Of a stretch of DNA of 13,371 nt, positions 7,734-13,371 are shown piece after piece. Source of the DNA: Calditrichia bacterium (lineage in GTDB: Bacteria; Calditrichota; Calditrichia; RBG-13-44-9; J042). A program made the translations under genes and the position numbers. Location of the stretch: assembly GCA_030430345.1 (NCBI GenBank), contig JAUIFT010000022.1, positions 1 to 13,371 of the forward strand, given 5' to 3'. The number at the start of each line of letters is the position of its first letter. Position 1 is the stretch's first letter. The notes below the pieces were generated by a model, which did not search any database, was not told where the DNA came from, and saw only the letters and a program-made list of their open reading frames with translations.

Positions 7734-8468
7734 ATGGAAATGCTGGAAAGCTTACAAGCGTTCTATAACGGTTTTTACCTGGAAGCGCCGCTCGGAAACA
7801 ATGCCTTCTCCTACCGGGAGAGAACTTCCCGTAAGATTTTCGTTCCCCCTTTATATTCCGGTGATCCGGGAAAACTTGCTGTCGGTAAAGAGATTGTTTT
7901 TAGTGAGTTTAATGACGGCGAAGAAATTAATAAGCAGGGATTACGGGCATTTATCTATTATCCTCGAAATGACCAGCATTTTTTTATCTTTGACAATCAT
8001 AATCATGCCTTCTTTTTCTGGATCGCTGCCCGGCACTATGGCATAATGGCCCCCGGATTACCCTTGCTGCACGTCGATCAACATACCGATATGCGTCAAC
8101 CGGAGACATGGTTTGATGAAATGCGTCTGGCAAAGGAAGGCTTGGCGTATGCTTTTCGGTATACCAATAAAGCGCTGAATGTGGGAAACTTTATTCAGCC
8201 GGCCTTAAAGATGGGATTGTTTTCCCGGGTAGATATCGTCGACAGCACCGTCAGTTTTGCGAAGACCTATCAGCCGCCATACGTGCTCGATATTGATCTT
8301 GATATCTTTTCAGATGATATGGCTTACATTCCGGAAGCGGAAAAATTAGTAAAAATAAGCGGCTATATTTCTGCGGCGAAAATAATTACGATCGCTACCA
8401 GCCCGTATTTTATCGATCAGGAGCGGGCGATAAAGAAAATACATGAATTGTTCTTCGTTGCTCGTTGA
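7734..8468 (+). CDS. UPF0489 family protein (C5orf22-like, arginase-fold-like metal site)
   Basis: A 244-residue protein without signal peptide. It carries the UPF0489 motifs in order: FDNHNHAFFFW (86-96), LLHVDQHTDM (111-120), YVLDIDLDIF (183-192) and ATSPYFIDQE (221-230). The DxHxD and DxDxD clusters are like the metal-binding sites of arginase/deacetylase-fold enzymes, so hydrolase activity is possible, but no function is established for the family. A TGA at 7719-7721 in this frame limits the start to ATG 7734 or ATG 7740. Neither has a clear ribosome-binding site, so a weakly expressed gene or an N-terminus lost upstream should be kept in mind. The last codons and stop (FFVAR then TGA) fall inside the inverted heptad array at 8450-8519. 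Confidence 0.8.
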   Translation: MEMLESLQAFYNGFYLEAPLGNNAFSYRERTSRKIFVPPLYSGDPGKLAVGKEIVFSEFNDGEEINKQGLRAFIYYPRNDQHFFIFDNHNHAFFFWIAARHYGIMAPGLPLLHVDQHTDMRQPETWFDEMRLAKEGLAYAFRYTNKALNVGNFIQPALKMGLFSRVDIVDSTVSFAKTYQPPYVLDIDLDIFSDDMAYIPEAEKLVKISGYISAAKIITIATSPYFIDQERAIKKIHELFFVAR

Positions 8469-8519
8469 TCGTTGTTCGAAGAACGAAGAACGAAGAACGA
8501 AGAACGAAGAACGAAGAAC
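8450..8519. repeat. Inverted heptad array: four GTTNNTC units then six GAAGAAC units
   Basis: Four 7-base units GTTCTTC, GTTGCTC, GTTGATC, GTTGTTC (8450-8477) are followed without a gap by six perfect GAAGAAC units (8478-8519). GAAGAAC is the reverse complement of GTTCTTC, so the array can fold on itself. The left arm is also the end of the UPF0489 gene and supplies its stop codon at 8466-8468. The array lies 12 bp before the next gene's ATG. The ribosome-binding GGGAG follows at 8521-8525. Confidence 0.9.
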
Positions 8520-8531
8520 CGGGAGATATAT

Positions 8532-9335
8532 ATGCGTTTGCGATGGATAATTATGCCGGTGTTACTGTGCTTAGCGATGATGGTTTCTGCCCAGGATAAT
8601 ACCGCACTGTCGAAGGAAATTCTGGAAAGAAGTGAATTCCCCGATGTGCTGCAGGAGTTAAACGGGATGATTCGGCAGGTGGTCGATGACCGCCGGGAGG
8701 AAATGGGCGCATCTGCTGTGCTGGTGGAAAATACATTTTTACGGGCTGCTGATCCTGATGTGCTCTTTAAGGTTGCCCGGGATCATATGGCCAATAATTT
8801 TGACGGACTGCTGGCATTAGAAACACTCAAATTTCTGAAAACCCCTTTGTTTCAGCGAATTAAAACCTTTGAAGAACGGCTGGATCAACTGGATGATCAG
8901 AGCGCGCTGATTACTTACGGCGAGCAATTGCAGAAGCGGCCGCCAGACCCTGATCTACTGTCGCTGGTGCAACGTCTGGATAAAGCAACCCGCAGCAGCG
9001 AAAGCGTTATAAATTTAATGCCAACAATTACTTACAAGGTATCTGAAGCATGGAACCTCACCCGTCCCCAGGCAGAGCGCATCCCGGAAATAAAGCTGAA
9101 GGAAGAGAAAACCGGTGCGATTACCGCGATGACGCCGGTCATGAAAAATACGATCACCCTGATGATGTTATACGCATACGAGGAAACGCCTCTGGATGAA
9201 TTGGAAACTTATTGTGCGTTTTATGAATCTGCTGCCGGAAAATGGCTGGTGAATACATCAATAGCAGCACTGGATGCCTGCCTGGAAGCAGTAAGCCGCC
9301 GCAGTAATGCCAGCTTAAAAGACAATCCTCAATAA
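8532..9335 (+). CDS. Secreted DUF2059-like protein
   Basis: A 267-residue exported protein. The ATG at 8532 is chosen because GGGAG lies 6 bases upstream and because it gives a clean signal peptide (MRLRWIIMPVLLCLAMMVSA, cleavage before QDN). A TTG further upstream at 8472 would only translate the heptad array. The mature protein is mostly alpha-helical by composition. Two segments look like the paired repeats of DUF2059-type proteins: LKFLKTPLFQRIKTFEERL (99-117) and YCAFYESAAGKWLVNTS (227-243), the second with the characteristic F-Y-x-S-x-x-G-K pattern. Members are periplasmic proteins of unknown function. No catalytic residues stand out. Its neighbours (UPF0489 and a broken AEC transporter) do not suggest a pathway. 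Confidence 0.78.
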   Translation: MRLRWIIMPVLLCLAMMVSAQDNTALSKEILERSEFPDVLQELNGMIRQVVDDRREEMGASAVLVENTFLRAADPDVLFKVARDHMANNFDGLLALETLKFLKTPLFQRIKTFEERLDQLDDQSALITYGEQLQKRPPDPDLLSLVQRLDKATRSSESVINLMPTITYKVSEAWNLTRPQAERIPEIKLKEEKTGAITAMTPVMKNTITLMMLYAYEETPLDELETYCAFYESAAGKWLVNTSIAALDACLEAVSRRSNASLKDNPQ

Positions 9336-9371
9336 TTTATAAAAACCTGAAATTTGAATGTTGGACATCGG

Positions 9372-9400
9372 AACCCGGTAATTGGATTAATTCCCGGGTT
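9372..9400 (+). other. Stem-loop before the AEC transporter gene
   Basis: AACCCGG (9372-9378) pairs with CCGGGTT (9394-9400), and AATT (9380-9383) pairs with AATT (9389-9392), with one internal T/C mismatch and a 5-base loop. It sits 11 bases before the preferred ATG of the transporter gene (9411). No T run follows on either strand, so it is not a standard terminator. It could affect translation of the downstream gene. Confidence 0.45.
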
Positions 9401-9410
9401 AAGAAAAGTG

Positions 9411-10267
9411 ATGCTGGAAAACCTGATTTTTACCCTGAATGCTATTGCCCCGATATTTCTGATCGTTTTCTTGGGCATCATCTTAAAACGATTGGGTATT
9501 ATTGATGATCGATTTATCGATGTATCTTCCCGGCTGGTATTTTCTTTTACCTTGCCGGCAATGATATTTCTGAAAGTTTCAGAGACTCCCCTGAATGATG
9601 TTCTTGACCCGGAAGCGGTCATTTATATTTATGCAAGCTTCGCTGTCATCTTTCTAATATTACAGTATGCTGCCGGCCGATTCGTCGAACTTGATGACGA
9701 CAAAGGGGTATTTGTACAGGGGAGTTTTCGGGGTAATTTTGCCATTTTAGGATTGGCAATCATCGCAGAATTGTTTGGAGACGCCGGGCTGGCGCGGGCA
9801 GCCATTTTGATGGTCTTCATTGTCCCGTTAAATAATATACTTGCGGTAATTACCCTTTCGATCCCATTACAGGAAAAACAGGGACTGGATCTACTTCGGG
9901 TCACCGGCAGCATTCTCAAAAATCCCCTGGTACTGGCAATTTTTGCCGGTATTCCTTTTGCTTACTTTCAATGGCATATCCCGATAATATTTCAGAAAGC
10001 AGGGGGACAGCTGGCTGCGATCAGTTTACCGCTGGCACTCATTGGGATTGGTGGGGCATTGCGCTTCGACCGGCTGCGGGAAAATCCGCAACTGGCATTC
10101 TTTTTGTCTTATTCGCTTCGCCAACCGCGGTGGTTAGTTTTATTATGGCAAATGCCATGGGACGCAATGAACGCCTTGCAGCGAATATTGTTCTGCTGAC
10201 AACTATTCTTTCCGCTATTACACTGAGCAGCGGCATATTGCTCTTAAAGTGGTGGGATTTATTATAG
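9411..10267 (+). pseudogene. AEC-family (auxin efflux carrier-like) transporter, frameshifted and missing about one helix
   Basis: The first frame (9411-10199) encodes helices 1-7 of an AEC/PIN-like inner-membrane transporter, including the SFTLPAMIFLK segment and ending LPLALIGIGGALRFDRLREN. The family's C-terminal end, SPTAVVSFIMANAMGRNERLA and LLTTILSAITLSSGILLLKWW, is encoded in another frame that ends at 10267. The switch lies near 10083-10092. Between ALRF and SPTA only about 16 residues remain, where the family has roughly 45-50. The eighth helix therefore seems deleted by a change that is not a multiple of three. In-frame translation instead gives a foreign tail (SYSLRQPRWLVLLWQMPW) and stops at 10199. 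The ATG at 9411 is preferred to an upstream TTG at 9354 because the protein then begins directly at helix 1. Inactivation or an assembly collapse are the two explanations. Confidence 0.8.
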
Positions 10268-10288
10268 AGGCAACCAGGCCGGGAGCTA

Positions 10289-11155
10289 TTATTCGATCCG
10301 GGCATCCATCCATTCCAGTATATCCTGCATTACCGTTTCTTTTTCCGGCTCATTAAGGATCTCATGATAAAACCCGTTGTAGAGTTTCAGGGTTTTATCT
10401 GCGGATGTTGCCCGCAGGTGAAGCTGCTTGCTCCCTTCCGGATCGGTAATTTGATCTGCAGTGCCATGCATAATTAACACCGGCAGATCAATCGCCTCCA
10501 TTTTTTCCTGAATATGGCGGGTAGCGGCAAGAATTTCCGCCCCGGTTCGGGAAATGACCCCACCGCGATAAATTTGCGGATCATTATCATATTTCTCCAC
10601 AACTGCCGGATCCCGCGAGATCAGGCTGCTATCCAGCTTGATGGTTGGCAAAGTGGGAAGAACTTTACCGAGAAAACCGGCTATTTTTTGAAGCAGGGGA
10701 GAGGTGTCCTCATTAACCTTTAAAGCTGCCGCACTGAGGATCAGGCCATTAATCTCCGGCCGGCGGGTAATAGTATATAGCGTTGCAATGGCGCCACCCA
10801 TACTATGTCCTAAAATAAAAATTGGGCGATCGACTGATGCCTGCGGGATTCGCTGAAGGAAATCTTTTACATCGAGCAAATAAGTTTCAAAAGTATCGAT
10901 GTAAGCGGTTTTTCCCTGGGAAAGCCCATGTCCGCTTAAGTCGAATGTGCCAACGGCATAACCATAGCGAGCAAAAAACTCCCCGACATGCTGATAGCGG
11001 CTGCTATGCTCGGCATATCCGTGAATGATAACCAGTTGGGCTTTTGCTTCCTGCTCGGGGCGCCACCATTGTTCAAAGAGTGTCAGTCCGCGCTGGTTCG
11101 TAAATTTGTTGGTGTGGTGGTGGAGTTGCTGCTGCGGTGTGACCTTCGGATTCAT
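10289..11155 (-). CDS. Alpha/beta hydrolase, monoacylglycerol lipase-like (Hydrolase_4)
   Basis: A 288-residue cytoplasmic alpha/beta hydrolase of the monoglyceride-lipase/lysophospholipase type. The oxyanion region is IIHGYAEHSSRY (43-54). The nucleophile elbow GHSMGG (116-121) puts the catalytic serine at 118. Aspartate 234 in MHGTADQIT and histidine 264 in GFYHEILNE complete the triad. FDLSGHGLSQG (71-81) and LILSAAAL are typical of the family. Length is normal. The start at 11155 is preferred to an ATG 48 bases upstream because AAGGAG lies 6 bases before it and the family begins near there. It likely cleaves monoacylglycerols or related esters. It converges on the broken transporter with a 21-bp gap and is preceded by the inverted heptad array. 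No upstream partner on the same strand is close enough to be sure of an operon. Confidence 0.9.
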   Translation of the reverse strand: MNPKVTPQQQLHHHTNKFTNQRGLTLFEQWWRPEQEAKAQLVIIHGYAEHSSRYQHVGEFFARYGYAVGTFDLSGHGLSQGKTAYIDTFETYLLDVKDFLQRIPQASVDRPIFILGHSMGGAIATLYTITRRPEINGLILSAAALKVNEDTSPLLQKIAGFLGKVLPTLPTIKLDSSLISRDPAVVEKYDNDPQIYRGGVISRTGAEILAATRHIQEKMEAIDLPVLIMHGTADQITDPEGSKQLHLRATSADKTLKLYNGFYHEILNEPEKETVMQDILEWMDARIE

Positions 11156-11296
11156 TGCATCTCCTTGCAGTTCTACGGCCGTATCACATTGTGCATCCCG
11201 CACGAATCACGTCATACAGTAGGCGTGTCTGTTAAGCCTCTCACTCGGCAAGAAGATAGAAAATTAATTGAAATTTTGCAAAAGAAATTGGGGGAA

Positions 11297-11368
11297 AGTT
11301 CAGGGTCTAAAGTTCAAAGCTCAGAGTTAACTATATAACATGAACTCTGAACTTTGAACTCTGAACTA
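11297..11368. repeat. Inverted heptad array: five AGTTCAR-like units, spacer, four TGAACTN units
   Basis: The left arm has five 7-base units: AGTTCAG, GGTCTAA, AGTTCAA, AGCTCAG, AGTTAAC (11297-11331). A 9-base AT-rich spacer follows. The right arm has TGAACTC, TGAACTT, TGAACTC, TGAACTA (11341-11368), the reverse complement of the left consensus. The left arm has diverged more than the right. The array begins 5 bases beyond the stop of the leftward FG-GAP gene (11374) and could act as an mRNA 3'-end hairpin for it. There is no clear T run. Confidence 0.88.
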
Positions 11369-11373
11369 TTTCA

Positions 11374-12870
11374 TTATTTCAGTAGGATCATACGGCGGGT
11401 TTGTGTTAATGCGCCGGATTGAATTTTATAGAAATAAATACCGCTGCCAACTTTATAACCGGCATTGTCCGTGCCATCCCATTGTTCGCTGTAACTACCG
11501 GCGGGGCGACTTTCATTCACCAGGTTTTTCACCAAACGCCCGGCGATATCGTAAACATTTAGTTGAACAATACCGAAATCCGAAATCCGGAATCCGATAT
11601 TAGTGCTCGGATTAAATGGGTTCGGATAATTCTGTTCCAGACGGAAGCCCTCCGGTGCCCGGGACAGATCATCTTCGATACCGACAACCGTGGCATTTTT
11701 AAAGACATAGGCAGAGCCGGAATCTTCCTCGTCATCGTTGTCGTCTTTATAAGTGCCGGCAAAAAGATATCCGTTTTTTAATTTTACCGAACGGCCGAAA
11801 CGATCGTCCATTTGAGCATCGCTGGCAGTCACTTTATCTACAGACACCCAATCGCTTCCATTGTAATGATAAAGGTAAACCGCGCCGCTATTTTCCAGAG
11901 CGGCATCGTGGCGGTAAGAACCGACCGCGGCATAAGCACCCTCCAGCGATACGGTAATCCCATATTCATCACCGGCTGCGCCGTCCGTTGGGACGAGGTG
12001 TTTAACCTCTGTCCAGGTGTTGTTGTTACGCTTAAAGATATACGCGGAACCGGCATTTTCCCCTTTTTCATCGCTCTCATAAGCACCGGCAATGATAAAC
12101 TCGCCTTTAATCGCGATGGATTCACCGAACAGGTCGTTAGCACCGGCGGCGGATGGAATTAATTTGTCTATCTGCTGCCAGCTGCTGCCATTCCGCTGAA
12201 ACAGATAAGCGCTGGCGTTGCCCGGTACGCCAACTGCAATTAAGTTCCCGTCAATAGATACTGCGCCTCCGAAAAAATCGCCAGTGGAACGATCGTCAGC
12301 AATCAATCTTTCCTGAAATTCCCAATTATCTCCATTCAAATAATAGACGTATGCTGCGCCGGTTTCATCATCATCTCCCCAGGCACCGACAACGGCATAA
12401 TTTCCCTCAATGGCGACAGATGTGCCGAATTCATCATCCTTCTCCGGCGAATCAGTCTCGAATAACTTTTGATGCTGCACCCAGGTGCTGCCGTTGAATT
12501 TGTAAAAATAAACAGAGCCAGCATCGGGATCGCTGATCTCATCACCCTTCGCGCCAACGATCGCAAAATTCCCCGATATACCCACTGACCAGCCAAAGCG
12601 CATGTAGGAATCGCTGTCATCCGGAACAAGCTTTAACTCCTGTGAAAGAACACCATTTTCATGTTTATAAATGTAGGCAGAACCGGAGTAGCTCCCATGA
12701 GGGCGATCGCGGTGGGCACCGATAATGACGTAGTCATCGCTCATATCGACTGAAATGCCAAACTCGTCGTGGCCGGTTGCATCGCTGGCGACTTGCTTAA
12801 ATTCATTCTGGGAAAAAAGTAAACTGCAAAAAATAATCAGGTAAACGATTGCTGATATCCCTTTAGACAT
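11374..12870 (-). CDS. Secreted seven-bladed FG-GAP beta-propeller with type IX secretion sorting domain
   Basis: A 498-residue secreted protein. The ATG at 12870 follows AAGGAG by about 8 bases and opens a signal peptide (ISAIVYLIIFCSLLFS/Q). Seven repeats of about 50 residues follow, each with an F/Y-G near its start (37, 92, 148, 200, 248, 303, 358), then a sequence like AIVGAxGD and AYxYxxxG. This is the FG-GAP pattern and should form one seven-bladed propeller. Residues 408-498 form a type A sorting domain for the type IX secretion system: LEQNYPNPFNPST, VQLNVYDIAGRLV, GSGIYFYKIQSG and the end RRMILLK. The protein should be exported across the outer membrane and released or attached at the surface. 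Ligand unknown. Residues 424-433 (NIGFRISDFG) are encoded by a heptad array (11574-11601). It supports an FCB-group host. Confidence 0.93.
   Translation of the reverse strand: MSKGISAIVYLIIFCSLLFSQNEFKQVASDATGHDEFGISVDMSDDYVIIGAHRDRPHGSYSGSAYIYKHENGVLSQELKLVPDDSDSYMRFGWSVGISGNFAIVGAKGDEISDPDAGSVYFYKFNGSTWVQHQKLFETDSPEKDDEFGTSVAIEGNYAVVGAWGDDDETGAAYVYYLNGDNWEFQERLIADDRSTGDFFGGAVSIDGNLIAVGVPGNASAYLFQRNGSSWQQIDKLIPSAAGANDLFGESIAIKGEFIIAGAYESDEKGENAGSAYIFKRNNNTWTEVKHLVPTDGAAGDEYGITVSLEGAYAAVGSYRHDAALENSGAVYLYHYNGSDWVSVDKVTASDAQMDDRFGRSVKLKNGYLFAGTYKDDNDDEEDSGSAYVFKNATVVGIEDDLSRAPEGFRLEQNYPNPFNPSTNIGFRISDFGIVQLNVYDIAGRLVKNLVNESRPAGSYSEQWDGTDNAGYKVGSGIYFYKIQSGALTQTRRMILLK
11574..11601. repeat. Heptad array inside the T9SS sorting-domain coding sequence
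   Basis: Four 7-base units, CGAAATC, CGAAATC, CGGAATC, CGATATT, run in the plus direction inside the leftward FG-GAP gene. They encode residues 424-433 (NIGFRISDFG). Three units are 21 bases, so an array of this kind keeps the frame when it changes by three units. The segment occupies the place of a normal strand between the NPST and VYD motifs, and the domain length looks ordinary. Confidence 0.7.
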
Positions 12871-12943
12871 TCGATTAGCTCCTTTTGAAATTGTATCGAT
12901 TTTGCACAAAAATTTTTGAAGAAATCACGCTTAAACTCTTAAA

Positions 12944-12955
12944 ACACTATAGTGT
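12944..12955. promoter_or_regulatory. 12-bp perfect palindrome upstream of the FG-GAP gene
   Basis: ACACTATAGTGT is a perfect palindrome 74 bp before the FG-GAP start at 12870. On the minus strand it contains TATAGT, a 5-of-6 match to a -10 element, but I find no good -35 at 16-18 bp. It could be an operator over the promoter. The rest of 12871-13043 holds only the ribosome-binding AAGGAG (12878-12883) and nothing else I can name. Confidence 0.3.
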
Positions 12956-13043
12956 AAGGGATTCTTCATTTATTGCTGTTTACCTAGCAAAGGGTGCGCC
13001 AAAAATTGCCGGGGATGGAATCGTTCTTCCCCGCTGCCAATAG

Positions 13044-13371
13044 ACCTGGGGGCGCCGAAGCCATTCCAATCTCTCCGAGACCGTCCCCTTAAATCTTCGA
13101 CTGACGTATGTTGATTGGGTCGAAGATAAAGCTTACCTGCGTTTGCGGGGTGGCCCCTCCTTCTGGCTGGGGTTGGGAGATAACGATGAAACTGAATTGC
13201 TAATGCATTACAGTGCTCAAATCGGATATCAGTGGGAGAAAGCAGGATTGTTATTTGGGGTCAGTGGTTTATGGTGGATGGACAAAGAAAGTGACGCGTT
13301 TGAAGGGAACTGGCATCAGCTGGGGGCAACGGCAAATCTGCGCTTGGGGAAAATACAGCCACAGTTTACAC
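13044..13371 (+). CDS. Beta-barrel-like outer-membrane protein fragment without visible start (runs off right edge)
   Basis: A frame is open from just after a TAG at 13041-13043 to the window end. From about 13068 it reads as protein-like sequence: NLSETVPLNLRLTYVDWV, AYLRLRGGPSFWLGLGD, YSAQIGYQWEKAGLLFG, and WHQLGATANLRLGKIQPQFT. The alternating polar/hydrophobic pattern with aromatic residues suggests strands of an outer-membrane barrel. No ATG, GTG or TTG with a ribosome-binding site precedes the coding-like part. The first in-frame ATG (13203) is well inside it. I see no signal peptide in any upstream frame. It is therefore probably a 5'-truncated or degraded gene, or a frameshift has separated its start. 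I do not recognise the family. Confidence 0.45.

Noticed and set aside
8450..8519. CRISPR array
   Set aside because: Units are 7 bases with no unique spacers, and there are no cas genes.
8472..8531. N-terminal extension of the DUF2059-like protein (FEERRTKNEERRTKN)
   Set aside because: It is only a translation of the GAAGAAC repeats from a TTG. The ATG at 8532 has a ribosome-binding site and begins a signal peptide.
10268..10288. Bidirectional terminator between the convergent transporter and hydrolase genes
   Set aside because: The arms around TATTATAGAGG and GGGAGCTATTATT do not pair well as an inverted repeat.

Overview
The window looks like a chromosome piece from a Gram-negative bacterium of moderate G+C in or near the FCB group (Calditrichota, KSB1 or Marinimicrobia-like). 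The main evidence is a seven-bladed FG-GAP protein ending in a type IX secretion sorting domain (motif NYPNPFNPST, ending RRMILLK), together with several proteins carrying signal peptides and outer-membrane-type proteins. The lineage is inferred from protein style, not from a marker gene.

Left half (1-7520): a probable sulfate-ester utilisation locus. A spinster-like MFS transporter (3057-4400) and a 904-residue MalT-type LuxR regulator (321-3035) run leftward as an operon. A further secreted protein (1-182, cut by the window edge) lies downstream on the same strand. Running the other way from the 320-bp divergent promoter region are a secreted Cys-type arylsulfatase (4721-6520) and an overlapping outer-membrane channel-like protein (6513-7520). 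The same composite operator occurs twice: an ATCACCC half-site, 5 bp, then an 18-bp palindrome ATCACCCCTWGGGGTGAT. One copy precedes the sulfatase. The other, in the matching orientation, precedes the left-edge secreted gene. The simplest reading is a small regulon of the MalT-type protein: an outer-membrane channel, a periplasmic sulfatase, an inner-membrane transporter and the regulator.

Middle (7521-10288): a structured 213-bp intergenic stretch, then a UPF0489 protein, a secreted DUF2059-like protein and an AEC-family transporter gene. The transporter gene is broken by a frameshift and lacks about one membrane helix.

Right part (10289-13371): a monoacylglycerol-lipase-like hydrolase and the FG-GAP/T9SS protein, both leftward. 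At the edge is a rightward beta-barrel-like ORF with no visible start codon.

The most unusual signal is a set of 7-bp tandem arrays. Two are inverted arrays of the form [heptad]n-[reverse-complement heptad]m: GTTCTTC/GAAGAAC at 8450-8519 and AGTTCAG/TGAACTC at 11297-11368. A third (CGAAATC) lies inside the T9SS-domain coding sequence at 11574-11601. Their sequences differ, but they share the unit length and a GAA core, and the first two share the inverted design. They run into coding ends: one supplies a stop codon and one encodes conserved-domain residues.
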